The position numbers were made by a program, and so were the translations under genes. Positions 35,901 to 43,671 of a DNA stretch of 64,000 bases are shown here, in pieces. The notes below the pieces were generated by a model that saw only the letters and a list, made by a program, of their open reading frames with translations, did no database searches and was not told the DNA's origin. This DNA is from Edaphobacillus lindanitolerans (GTDB taxonomy: Bacteria; Bacillota; Bacilli; Bacillales_A; Planococcaceae), in NCBI RefSeq assembly GCF_900156305.1, contig NZ_FTPL01000001.1, forward strand, positions 620,001 through 684,000, given 5' to 3'. How positions within the stretch are numbered: the stretch's first letter is position 1; every line of letters starts with the position of its first letter.

Positions 35901-37398
35901 GGATCTCGTAGAGCGATCCGAGGAGCTGGTCCCGTGTGCGCTCGTCATGGATGAAGCCTTTGGCATGCATATGCGGGAGGGTGAAATGAGGAAGCCATTT
36001 CATCCACTCTTCCTGGGCATACTTGGAGCCGTCAAATATGTAAACAAAGCGGAGGTCATGGTAACTGTGGAAAAAGGCCAGCTGACCGACGATCTGGCCG
36101 ATCTCTTTTCGGATGACATCCTCTTTTCCGAACAGGCCGATGATGCCCTTTGAAAGATCTGCCGTGATCGGTGCATGGTCCAGCTCGCTGTATACCTTCT
36201 CAATGGTCTGGGACTGCTCCAGAAGATCATCGACCTCACGATTGGCCAGATCTCCGGATGACAAGGTTAGCTGATAGCTTGCCGGCACCTTGCCCGTTCC
36301 AAGCCTGAAATGGAGAAAGTCCCGGCTCTCCCTTGTTTTTTCCCATATCCTCCCCGACAATCCGGAGGCCATCTTCTTCAATTCCTCAAACGGAGGATAA
36401 TGGTGACGGAGCATCCGGTATTGCGCCCTGCGCAGTTCGTAAAGTTCTTCCCGGATGTTTTCCAGATATTTCGCATAGACCCGCCGTCTTTTTTCCTCGG
36501 CAAGCCTCCGCCTTTTCCGCTCTCTGAAGTACTGGACGGTCGAGGTGAAAATCGTGACGATGAACATTGAAATTGAGATGATGATGAACAGGCCGCGCGG
36601 AATCAGAATGACGACAAGCGACATGACGATAAGCATGACGAGCGGGGGCAAAATGATGAGCCATAAACCGCGTCCGTCATCAGGCTGTTCCTGCAGCGGG
36701 AATGACAAGGATACTTTTTCTTCGGGAGCTTCATGCACAAGACGCGGGGTCCGCCGGTATTCCGGATAGGTCCTCATCACCTCCGAAACAGGCGGTGCAA
36801 ACGGAGGAAGACCGGATGAGAATTTTGCGGTGGCCCGCACTTCCAGCACATCCGTCTCTTTGAGCCTGATTTCCATCGGCAGCCATTGCATGACATCCCC
36901 GGTACGTATCTGCACGGTTCCGGAAACTCTCTGCCCGTTCAGATAAAACGGGCAGCCGAATTCGACATCCGCCGTCCAGCCGTCTTCCTGCCTAAGCAAT
37001 GAAAACCGTTTTTCCGTGTCCGCGGGATCCCAGCGACCGCCTGTTACATTGACCGAGGCGTTCGGATCCGTCACACCGAACGAAATTTCGCTTACATGTC
37101 CGGTAAAATAGGAAAACGAACGCCGGGGGGCCTGCCGCAGGGACAATGTTAGCTGCCTCCCTCTCTGTGTAAGGGAAACCGGCTTCCCGACTTCCAGGAA
37201 CCCGATCCTGCCCTGGCTGTCCGACACGGTGAAGCCGTCCTCGCCGCCCTTCAGCTCAAGAGGACCCTTCACAAAAGGAAAATCGAGGACGGTCATTGCA
37301 TGCTCGATCGATGGACCGATGTCCATCCGCTTCACCGAATATTCATCGAACTCGATTTTCTGATAATGGTCCGAGTAATGGACCCATAATTGTTGCAT
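32914..37398 (-). CDS. essC: Type VII secretion ATPase EssC
   Basis: 1494 residues, the usual EssC size. N-terminal FHA-like domains (1-220), two membrane helices (about 230-285), then three FtsK/SpoIIIE ATPase domains. D1 has a perfect Walker A (GTTGSGKS, about residue 680) and Walker B (HLFLISDEF). D2 keeps Walker A (GSPGYGKS, about 1010), but the Walker B end reads FIAIDNYD. D3 is degenerate (GLAQRGKT, about 1290; LLIDGYA). It powers secretion of WXG100 and LXG substrates. Fourth gene of the operon, 39 bp after essB. Confidence 0.95.
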   Translation of the reverse strand: MQQLWVHYSDHYQKIEFDEYSVKRMDIGPSIEHAMTVLDFPFVKGPLELKGGEDGFTVSDSQGRIGFLEVGKPVSLTQRGRQLTLSLRQAPRRSFSYFTGHVSEISFGVTDPNASVNVTGGRWDPADTEKRFSLLRQEDGWTADVEFGCPFYLNGQRVSGTVQIRTGDVMQWLPMEIRLKETDVLEVRATAKFSSGLPPFAPPVSEVMRTYPEYRRTPRLVHEAPEEKVSLSFPLQEQPDDGRGLWLIILPPLVMLIVMSLVVILIPRGLFIIISISMFIVTIFTSTVQYFRERKRRRLAEEKRRRVYAKYLENIREELYELRRAQYRMLRHHYPPFEELKKMASGLSGRIWEKTRESRDFLHFRLGTGKVPASYQLTLSSGDLANREVDDLLEQSQTIEKVYSELDHAPITADLSKGIIGLFGKEDVIRKEIGQIVGQLAFFHSYHDLRFVYIFDGSKYAQEEWMKWLPHFTLPHMHAKGFIHDERTRDQLLGSLYEILRERDNREDRDKTVFLPHLVFIVSDYKLIGEHVILEYLEGKDHEALGISVIFTAAAKERITENVHMLVRYVNSREGDILIRDRLADDTRFMLDVHEAEGNEPFARMLRTLDHQVGMTNSLPMSAGFLEMYGTRDAESLPILDYWQTNESSRSLAVPIGYKGRDDLLELNLHERAHGPHGLLAGTTGSGKSEFLQTYILSLAVNFHPHEVAFLLIDYKGGGMAQPFRNIPHLLGTITNIEGSRNFSLRALASIKSELKRRQRLFDRYTVTHINEYTALHKNGVAEEPLPHLFLISDEFAELKSEEPEFIRELVSAARIGRSLGVHLILATQKPGGIIDDQIWSNARFRVALKVQDASDSKEILKNGDAATITVTGRGYLQVGNNEVYELFQSAWSGAPYLSESHEGEEEIALVTDLGLEPLSSLSVSSASRKSGLTEIEAVTARIAEAAKEIGAGRLSSPWLPPLPDRLSRTGLRTYSAPGFAIGLVDEPEKQSQRPVGYNPATDGNVGIFGSPGYGKSYTLQSLLLGIAETMPPEEAHLYLMDYGNGALLPLRQLPHTADYLTLDEELKRDKLVRLIRSEINRRKTLFQQAEVSTIQMYNKISAEQLPLLFIAIDNYDIIRDEMEELELQLNQFGRDGQSLGIHFLLAATRPQSVRQTLMNNLKLKIVHYFMDSTEMYGVIGRPPFTPEPFPGRAIIKREDALFAQIPLPADGSDDFEVLEQVKTKVAGLKKRHESSVKPEPIPMLPAELPYEQFKILIKDGERTGLIPAGLDEETVRPVEIDFAKNRHLLLIGLAQRGKTNAMKLLLRSIRAGQSGPVAVFDSFDRGLAEYAHDPAVSYTDTKEKLENWLSEAEEYMTAIESEYIASLELSGGTFEPVPSYLLIDGYARFLQTADSRIQDRISRMMKNYSHLGFNVIVSGSNAEISKGYDAFTNELKLVRQALIFMKKSEQTILNVPYERKEEEPPAGFAHYVLNGNSKKIMIPFCSTEKETVR

Positions 37399-37437
37399 GT
37401 TTTTTCACCTTCTTATCCTCTTTGGTCGGATACACAC

Positions 37438-38784
37438 TCAGGAAGCTTTGCCGTCATCCGGTTCATCACCGGCTTTTTTAGCCGGCGTTCCCCCGTTTTC
37501 CTCCGCTTTTCCCGCTTTGTCTTCCTTCCCATCCTCCGTTTTTTCCTTTCCGGACTTTTCCTCTGCTGATGGACCTCTTGGTTGATCGGAAGCCTGCCCG
37601 GCTTCTTCTTCTGCCTGCTGCACTTCTTCCATGGCATCTTTGATCTCGCCCAGCTCTTGATCGATCTCTCCGATCATGTCCTGCTTTTCCTCCCCGGACA
37701 GTTCACGGTCTGAACGGATTTCCTCTTGGCGCATGGCCAATCCGTAGGCAAGCAGTACCGGGTCTTCCATGGACCGTGCCAGGTCGACCGCCTCTTCGGC
37801 CTCGTCTCTCCCGATGTGGATCCAGTATTTCAAATAATCCTCATCCGTCTTCAGTGTGATGTTCGACCGGATATTCTCTTTCTGTGTTTCGGTCAGCCGT
37901 TCATTGATCACATAGGAATCCGCAAGTTCATAGAGCGTCACATAGGGGAGTGCCTGGACCTTATAATCGGACAGCTCGGTAACCGCATCGCTGTATTTCT
38001 TCAATAAATAAGACTCGTGCGCACGGGTGATGGCCTCATTCTTCGGTTTTTCATAGATGAATGTATAAAGTGTAAAGATGATTGCCGGGATGAGGAGGAT
38101 TCCAAGTCCGATTGAAAGGCCCTTGGTGATCCTCCACTTTTTTCGTGGCACGTTCAACTGCTCTCTTGCCCGCAAGTCGATCAGGCGGATGTTCCTGCTT
38201 ACGTAATCAAGCAATGCCTCGGGAGATTCCGCATTCATGATCGAACCGGCTTGAGTCCCGAGTGCAAGGGTTTCATGATGGCGGAGATAATCACTGAATG
38301 AATATTTTCCGTCAACGAGGAACGCTGCAGCGGCCCTTGTCTCAAGCCAGACGCGCTCCGGATCCGATTTGGAGGGCGGCAGGGTTCCGGTTAATCCATA
38401 GTGGAGGAAATGGGGTTCCAATCCGCTGCTGAACACGATGTTTTCGGGACAGATCACCGGATGCAGGCGCCCATTCCCCGCTTCCTGTGCCGTTTCGACA
38501 AGTCTCCCGGCCAGAATCCATTTCGTCTTTTCATCCTCTAGCAGCACATCTTCGAAACGGCGGAACCGTTCCGGGAATGCGGCATGGACCGTGAGTTCAT
38601 CCTCCTTCAGCTCTATCGTTTTCCGGATGGCCGGATCGATGGCGGCGATAAAGGCGATTTCCGCTTCATTTTTCAAGCCGATCCGTTCAGTCTGGAAAAC
38701 GAACGAACTCCCGTCTTTTTCATGCCGGATCACTGCGTCCAGCAGTTCTTCCATATACGATGAATGCCTGTCTTCCTTTGCCAT
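37438..38784 (-). CDS. essB: Type VII secretion protein EssB
   Basis: 448 residues. Cytoplasmic pseudokinase-like domain (1-215), one membrane helix (about 221-245, LSIGLGILLIPAIIFTLYTF), an extracytoplasmic helical domain containing YVTLYELADSYV, and a long Lys/Glu/Gly-rich, low-complexity C-terminal tail of about 80 residues. This is the EssB/YukC architecture. It bridges EssC and the rest of the membrane complex. 48 bp after esaB. Confidence 0.93.
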   Translation of the reverse strand: MAKEDRHSSYMEELLDAVIRHEKDGSSFVFQTERIGLKNEAEIAFIAAIDPAIRKTIELKEDELTVHAAFPERFRRFEDVLLEDEKTKWILAGRLVETAQEAGNGRLHPVICPENIVFSSGLEPHFLHYGLTGTLPPSKSDPERVWLETRAAAAFLVDGKYSFSDYLRHHETLALGTQAGSIMNAESPEALLDYVSRNIRLIDLRAREQLNVPRKKWRITKGLSIGLGILLIPAIIFTLYTFIYEKPKNEAITRAHESYLLKKYSDAVTELSDYKVQALPYVTLYELADSYVINERLTETQKENIRSNITLKTDEDYLKYWIHIGRDEAEEAVDLARSMEDPVLLAYGLAMRQEEIRSDRELSGEEKQDMIGEIDQELGEIKDAMEEVQQAEEEAGQASDQPRGPSAEEKSGKEKTEDGKEDKAGKAEENGGTPAKKAGDEPDDGKAS

Positions 38785-38832
38785 GTCGGTCTTCCCCTTT
38801 GCTGATTCTTGAAGTCGCCGTATAGCCGTATA

Positions 38833-39072
38833 TCAGAGAATCTCCAGCCGGTCTCCCGACTTGATCTCGCATTGCGCGAGCGTCATATGGCCCGGATATG
38901 TACGATTTTTATTGACGACCCTTACCCAGTGGCCTTCCCGCTGATGCTTTGTCACATCTTGCACCTGCCGTGCGATGTGCGTCACTTTTTTGAATGTATG
39001 ATAATCCGACAATCGAAGGTCCATCACATCTCCTTCATAATTGGACAGATCGACCGTGACTTCGACATACAT
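38833..39072 (-). CDS. esaB: Type VII secretion protein EsaB (YukD, ubiquitin-like)
   Basis: 79 residues, the size and beta-grasp-like pattern of YukD: MYVEVTVDLSNYEG, a central basic helix, and the closing L-x-x-C-E-I-K-S-G-D-R-L-E-I-L. A small cytoplasmic accessory subunit. It is preceded by a hairpin between it and esxA that may lower its expression. Confidence 0.92.
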   Translation of the reverse strand: MYVEVTVDLSNYEGDVMDLRLSDYHTFKKVTHIARQVQDVTKHQREGHWVRVVNKNRTYPGHMTLAQCEIKSGDRLEIL

Positions 39073-39099
39073 GTCTTTTCCCTCCCATTAATCAAGGAA

Positions 39100-39129
39100 G
39101 AGCGCCTTTCCCAACCGTGAAAGGCGCTC
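39100..39129 (-). terminator. Stem-loop between esxA and esaB (partial terminator or mRNA stabiliser)
   Basis: Perfect 11-bp stem GAGCGCCTTTC/GAAAGGCGCTC with an 8-base loop in the 77-bp gap. On the minus strand it is followed by TTCCTTGATT, a poor U-tract, so partial termination or 3'-end protection of esxA mRNA is more likely than a full stop. Confidence 0.65.
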
Positions 39130-39149
39130 CTGAATCCACTTGCTGTCAA

Positions 39150-39443
39150 TCAGCCACGGATCTGGCTGGCAATTTGCTCATCCGCATCGCGAAGTGCATG
39201 GCCGGTGCGGTTCAGCTGGACGCTGATCTCCGTAAGAAGTTCACGCATATCATTGAAATGCGGCTTAAGGCGCTCGTATTGCTCAGCGAACGCACGGCTC
39301 GAAGCCCCTTCCCAAGCGGACTGCAGTTCCGAGATCATGCCGTCGAGACGGCCGATCTGTGCTTCCACTTCTCCCGACTCGTTATTGTAGCGGTTTGCCA
39401 TTGCTTCCAGTTCAGCAGGGGTGACGCGAATGATACCTGACAT
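39150..39443 (-). CDS. esxA: WXG100 protein EsxA
   Basis: 97 residues from ATG at 39443 (GAGGAG upstream). Helix-turn-helix hairpin with the W-E-G turn at residues 44-46 (SAWEGAS), flanked by helices RVTPAELEAMANRY and FAEQYERLKPHF. The canonical secreted substrate and structural partner of type VIIb systems, first gene of this locus as in Bacillus yukE. A promoter with a CodY-like box lies about 140 bp upstream. Confidence 0.95.
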   Translation of the reverse strand: MSGIIRVTPAELEAMANRYNNESGEVEAQIGRLDGMISELQSAWEGASSRAFAEQYERLKPHFNDMRELLTEISVQLNRTGHALRDADEQIASQIRG

Positions 39444-39581
39444 TCCATTCAGCTCCTCTGTTTTTATTGAAATAGTCGCAGCGGCCGGCCCGGGGAATCC
39501 GCCCGCCGGCCCATACATACCGATCCGCAAAAAGCGGCATGGCGCATCCGAAAGCGACCGCTTTGGGACTTTCCTTCTACA

Positions 39582-39610
39582 TGAATACCATCCAGTAAAA
39601 ATTTTGTCAA
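39582..39610 (-). promoter_or_regulatory. Sigma-A promoter of the type VII secretion operon
   Basis: Minus strand -35 TTGACA (39605-39610), 17-bp spacer, extended -10 TGG-TATTCA (39582-39587). The -35 is consensus; the -10 is weak but extended. Leader about 130 nt. Confidence 0.6.
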
Positions 39611-39614
39611 AATT
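39600..39614. promoter_or_regulatory. CodY-like box over the esxA -35
   Basis: AATTTTGTCAAAATT, 13 of 15 positions of the CodY consensus AATTTTCWGAAAATT and a perfect 7-bp inverted repeat. It covers the -35 hexamer completely, so binding would repress. Confidence 0.55.
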
Positions 39615-40130
39615 GTGTCGAAGTCGAGATGATTTGAAGTTAAGCCGAAAGACTCAAAAAACCGGGAGCCCTTCAGCCCGCAGGGAGGATGAATTGATAA
39701 ACCCTGTGAATATAGCGATTTAATTGTCATTTATTTTCCGCCATTTTAGGAATTAAGGCTTGGTAACCCCCTTTCCTGAAGGTCTTTTGATTCATTTTTA
39801 TATTTTTCTACTTTCCTGCCAGTACTCATAGAATGATCAGATCGTGATCATCGTCGCCCTTCTTTTTTCGGCAGGCAAGGATTCATTTGTCAATTGATGA
39901 ACCATCTGAACCATCCATTCCATTATCCCTCACTTCCGGCGGCTCGGCCGGGGGTATTTTCCAATATGGGCCGCGACTAATTGCCCATATCGTTTTGATT
40001 ATTCAAAAAACAGTACCTTTCTTGTCGAATTAACGCTATCATAATGTCTAACTCCGCGGAATGATTCTATGAGCACGCTTGCTGCCATAGGATGCAATCA
40101 ATCAATCCCAAGCGGAGGGATGAAGACGAC
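39615..40130. other. Intergenic region between esxA promoter and the AGCS gene
   Basis: About 500 bp without a credible gene. It holds a perfect inverted repeat ATGATCA-N5-TGATCAT (39833-39851) and AT-rich stretches, but no riboswitch class or tRNA that I recognise. Confidence 0.5.
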
Positions 40131-40146
40131 AAAGGGGGAAAGATGA

Positions 40147-41604
40147 ATGGATCAGATGTTGGAAAAGATCGTCGGGTGGCTATGGGGGCTGCCGCTCATA
40201 TTTACGGTTTTATTTGTGGCATTTTATTTCACGATCGGCAGCAAAGTGTTTCAGATTACCCATCTGCCCCACATCTTCAAGGCGACATTCGGCAAGGTGT
40301 TCTCAAAGAAAGACCGTGAGAAGCAGGATACCGGAAAAGGAATCCTTACGCCGTTTCAGGCAGTGGCCACGGCAATCGGCGGCAGCGTCGGCGTCGGGAA
40401 CATCGGCGGAGTCGCGACCGCCATTGCAGTCGGGGGGCCGGGGGCCGTCTTCTGGATGTGGATCACCGCCCTTTTCTCGATGATGACCAAAATGGTGGAA
40501 GTGACGCTTGCCGTCCATTATCGGAACTCCGATGAAAAAGGAGACCCGTACGGCGGTCCTACCTACTACATGCAGAAAGGACTCGGCGAAGAACGCAACA
40601 TCAAATGGTGGAAGATCCCGGCCATCCTATTCGGCTTCGGCATCTTTGCAACGTTCTTCATCACCCTGCAGAACTACACGGTCGCCGAAGCCATCGATTC
40701 CACCTTCGGCTTCGGGCTGATCCCCTCTTCCCTTATCTATGTGGTCGGCATCTATTTGATCATCCTCGGGGGCATCAAAAGAATCGGTGAAACTGCCGCA
40801 AAACTCATCCCGTTCATGTGTGCGTTTTACCTGATCGCCGGCCTTTATATCATCTTCTCGAACGCCGGCGACATCATTCCCGTGTTCCGTCTGATCTTTG
40901 ACAGTGCATTCAACGGCATGGCCGCTGTGGGCGGCTTCGCGGGGGCGGCCATCGCCCAGGTCATCCAGATGGGCGTTGCCCGTGCCGTCTACAGCAACGA
41001 GGCCGGCTGGGGGACATCCCCGATGATCCACTCCACCGCCAAGACCGACCACCCGGTCAAACAAGGGCTGTGGGGGGCGGCGGAGGTGTTTATCGACACG
41101 ATTGTCATCTGCTCGATCACAGCGCTGACCATCATCGTGACCGGCGTCTGGTCAAGCGGGCTGGACGGTGCCACACTGACGCTGGCCGCCTTCGAGGAAG
41201 GCATCGGAACGACCGGACGTTATGTCATCACGATTTCGGTCTTCCTGTTCGGGCTCACGACGACAACCGGCTGGTACACCTATTACGAAATCCTGCTCCG
41301 CCATATTTTCTCGAAAGACCGGAGCATTCCGCTGAAAAACAAGATTGTCTTCCTGTTCAAATGGGTTTATCCATTGCCGGGTCTGCTGCTCGTCATCTAT
41401 GCCGTCTTCTATCAGCTCCCGGGCAAGTATGTCTGGTACTTTGCGGACATCACGACGGCCATCCCGACATTCATCAACCTGGTCGTCCTCCTGTTCCTGA
41501 GCAAAAAGTTCTTTGCGCTGCTGCGGGATTACAAGGCACGTTATCTGAACATCGGAAATGTCGATCCCGATTTCCGCCTGTTCTACGAAGACCGTGACAA
41601 GTGA
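40147..41604 (+). CDS. Alanine/glycine:cation symporter family protein (AGCS)
   Basis: 485 residues with about 11 hydrophobic segments. The AGCS signature is clear: GGSVGVGNIGGVATAIAVGGPGAVFWMW near residue 80, and NEAGWGTSPMIHSTAKTDHPVKQGLWG near residue 285. Sodium-dependent import of alanine, glycine or glutamine. ATG at 40147 with AAAGGGGGA; an out-of-frame ATG lies 4 bp upstream. No glycine riboswitch is present, unlike some relatives. Confidence 0.92.
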   Translation: MDQMLEKIVGWLWGLPLIFTVLFVAFYFTIGSKVFQITHLPHIFKATFGKVFSKKDREKQDTGKGILTPFQAVATAIGGSVGVGNIGGVATAIAVGGPGAVFWMWITALFSMMTKMVEVTLAVHYRNSDEKGDPYGGPTYYMQKGLGEERNIKWWKIPAILFGFGIFATFFITLQNYTVAEAIDSTFGFGLIPSSLIYVVGIYLIILGGIKRIGETAAKLIPFMCAFYLIAGLYIIFSNAGDIIPVFRLIFDSAFNGMAAVGGFAGAAIAQVIQMGVARAVYSNEAGWGTSPMIHSTAKTDHPVKQGLWGAAEVFIDTIVICSITALTIIVTGVWSSGLDGATLTLAAFEEGIGTTGRYVITISVFLFGLTTTTGWYTYYEILLRHIFSKDRSIPLKNKIVFLFKWVYPLPGLLLVIYAVFYQLPGKYVWYFADITTAIPTFINLVVLLFLSKKFFALLRDYKARYLNIGNVDPDFRLFYEDRDK

Positions 41605-41613
41605 CTTCCTGCC

Positions 41614-41639
41614 GTTTAGGTGCAGTCGCCCTGGGGAAT
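41614..41639 (+). promoter_or_regulatory. Sigma-B-type promoter of the general stress gene
   Basis: GTTTAG (41614-41619), 14-bp spacer, GGGAAT (41634-41639), matching GTTTWW-N12-15-GGGWAW except the last base of the first box. It starts just after the AGCS stop codon. Confidence 0.7.
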
Positions 41640-41676
41640 GATACGGAGGACTGCATCAGACAGGAGGAATATTGAC

Positions 41677-42093
41677 ATGACTGCAAAGGAATCTGCACAA
41701 AAAATCCTGGACGAAAGCATGATCGGAACAATGGCGACCGTTCAGGGCGGCAAACCCTTCAGCCGGTACATGACATTCTTCAATGACGGGTTCAAGCTCT
41801 ACACGGCCACTTCACGGAAGACCGATAAAGTGGATGAACTGGAATCAAACCCGCACACCCACATCCTGATCGGCTACGACGGGGACGGTTTCGGCGATGA
41901 CTATCTGGAAATCATGGGTACGGCAACCGTGACCGACGACCGGGGCCTCATCGATAAGGTGTGGAACGACGCAATGAACGGCTGGTTCGACGGCCCGGAC
42001 GACCCGGACCTCGTCATCCTGAAGATCGAACCCGATTCAATGCGCGTCATGAACAAAAAAGGCCAGCCCCCTCAGGAGGTCGACTTTTCCTGA
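41677..42093 (+). CDS. General stress protein 26-like FMN-binding protein (YdaG-like)
   Basis: 138 residues from ATG at 41677 with AGGAGG. It is a pyridoxamine-phosphate-oxidase-like split barrel: MIGTMATVQGGKPFSRYMTF, LYTATSRKTDKVDELESNPH and HILIGYDGDGFGDDYLEIMGTA are typical of the Bacillus general stress protein 26 family, flavin-binding but without a defined reaction. The sigma-B-type promoter 38 bp upstream agrees with the known regulation of ydaG. Confidence 0.9.
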   Translation: MTAKESAQKILDESMIGTMATVQGGKPFSRYMTFFNDGFKLYTATSRKTDKVDELESNPHTHILIGYDGDGFGDDYLEIMGTATVTDDRGLIDKVWNDAMNGWFDGPDDPDLVILKIEPDSMRVMNKKGQPPQEVDFS

Positions 42094-42098
42094 GACAG

Positions 42099-42133
42099 AC
42101 CGTCCCGGCATGAATGAAGCCGGGACGGTTTTT
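42099..42133 (+). terminator. Intrinsic terminator after the stress protein gene
   Basis: ACCGTCCCGGC-ATGAATGAA-GCCGGGACGGT followed by five T. Confidence 0.92.
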
Positions 42134-42240
42134 GATTTGTCGATGGGGCGGATCACCTGGTTCTCGGTATTCCTCCCTCCGGATAGCCCGGGACCGGCGG
42201 CAGTGTTGGATAAATGCGTTTATATTCCCCCTCCCCGGAT

Positions 42241-42266
42241 GTCTCGGTGGCCGGATTGTCGGGTAT
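42241..42266 (+). promoter_or_regulatory. Possible sigma-B promoter of the GTPase gene
   Basis: A perfect -10 GGGTAT (42261-42266) lies 14 bp after GTCTCG, a poor match to the -35. Listed because the position suits the gene at 42310. Confidence 0.3.
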
Positions 42267-42309
42267 AAGTAGATAATAGAGTGAAATGACTGTACGGGAG
42301 GGTGCCAAT

Positions 42310-43617
42310 ATGAATCCAAAATTCGACGAGATGCAGAAGCGTCTCACCCACATCGGGAACCTGAACCATTACATAGAGGATCTGATGGAGAAGATCCCGG
42401 GGAATCTCGTTTCCGACAAGCAGCGAAAAAAGCTTCTCGAAGCAATCACCGACGACGATGACCTCAGCGTCTTGCTCGACGGGCTGAAGAATCCGAGACC
42501 GCCGAGATTCGTCCTTGTCGGAAGGACCGGCGTGGGCAAAAGCAGCCTGGTCAACGCCATGAGCGGCAAGTATCTCGCTGAGGTCAGCGACGTTGAGATC
42601 GGAACGAAAGAAGCCAGGAAATTCACTTACGAATCGGACGGACAGGTGTACTTTGAAGTAATTGACACCCGCGGGACGGGCGAGTCCGAGACTTTCGACA
42701 CGAATGCGGAGGACGAGCTTGCAGACGTGGTGCGGGAGTTCCATCCGGACGCCCTGCTTTTCCTCCAGAAGGCGACCGAGCGGGCACACATTGACAAAGA
42801 TGTGATGGCCGCAAAAAACCTCATGGACAAGACGGGCGGTGAACTTCCCCTTGTCGCCATCCTCACGCACATCGACGAACTCAATCCGTCGCGGATCAAG
42901 GAGCCGGATAACTATCCGGCCGAGAAACTGAGCCTGATCCGGGAGAAGACGGATCAGCTCGCCCGTATCTTCGGCGAGCACGGTGTGGCAACGAAGGCCA
43001 TCCTGCCGGTGTCCTCGTATATCGAATGGAACGGGACCGGCGAAGAAGAGGAGGGATCCGCGGACGGGAACCCGTCGATCGCTTTTGACGGGCGTCGCGG
43101 GATAGAAGAACTGCTAGATTTTTTAGAGGAGAACCTGGACGTCCGGGCGGCAATCCACCTGGGTCTCACCGTACGGCTGAACAGGATCGCCATCCGGATC
43201 TCTGAACGGTTCATTAAGATCTTCTCTGCCCTCAGCGCAACGGTCGCCCTCAGCCCGATCATCGCCACGGACATCGCCGTGCTCCTGACCCTGCAATCGA
43301 TCCTCTTGATGATCATTGCCTATCTGTCGGGCCGGGAGCTGGAATTCCGCACGGCCCGGGAGCTGCTCGTCTCACTCGGCGGCGTGGGCGCAACGGGATT
43401 CACGCTGCGGATGGTCGCCCAGCAGGGGAGCAAATTTGCGAACCTGTTCTTCCCGGGTGCCGGTTCGGCAATCAGTGCCGGCATTGCGAGCGGCGGCACG
43501 TACGCCATCGGCAAGGCGGCCGTGGCCTATTACCTCCGGGAAGTACCGGAAGACCAGCTCGGACAGATCGTCAAAGACGCCCGGCGGGAGTTCGAGGAAC
43601 AGCAGGAAGAGAAATAA
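42310..43617 (+). CDS. Era/YcjF-type membrane GTPase (GTPase + DUF697)
   Basis: 435 residues from ATG at 42310 (GGGAGGGT). The GTPase domain has G1 GRTGVGKSS (about 70), G3 DTRGTGE (about 120) and a variant G4 THIDE where NKxD is usual. The C-terminal 170 residues hold two to three hydrophobic helices (SATVALSPIIATDIAVLLTLQSI) and a Gly/Ala-rich segment, as in DUF697 proteins. Such GTPases are membrane-associated with unknown function, sometimes stress-linked. Strong hairpin directly after the stop. Confidence 0.87.
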   Translation: MNPKFDEMQKRLTHIGNLNHYIEDLMEKIPGNLVSDKQRKKLLEAITDDDDLSVLLDGLKNPRPPRFVLVGRTGVGKSSLVNAMSGKYLAEVSDVEIGTKEARKFTYESDGQVYFEVIDTRGTGESETFDTNAEDELADVVREFHPDALLFLQKATERAHIDKDVMAAKNLMDKTGGELPLVAILTHIDELNPSRIKEPDNYPAEKLSLIREKTDQLARIFGEHGVATKAILPVSSYIEWNGTGEEEEGSADGNPSIAFDGRRGIEELLDFLEENLDVRAAIHLGLTVRLNRIAIRISERFIKIFSALSATVALSPIIATDIAVLLTLQSILLMIIAYLSGRELEFRTARELLVSLGGVGATGFTLRMVAQQGSKFANLFFPGAGSAISAGIASGGTYAIGKAAVAYYLREVPEDQLGQIVKDARREFEEQQEEK

Positions 43618-43620
43618 TTC

Positions 43621-43656
43621 AAAGCCCCCGGCCGCATGGAGCGGCCGGGGGCTTTT
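43621..43656. terminator. Shared terminator between convergent genes
   Basis: AAAGCCCCCGGCCGC-ATGGA-GCGGCCGGGGGCTTTT: a 15-bp stem with A and T flanks, usable from both sides. Confidence 0.9.
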
Positions 43657-43671
43657 GGGTCGTTTGATCTG

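Noticed and set aside
39615-40146. Riboswitch (glycine, c-di-GMP or cobalamin class) before the AGCS gene
   Set aside because: None of the conserved class motifs could be found.
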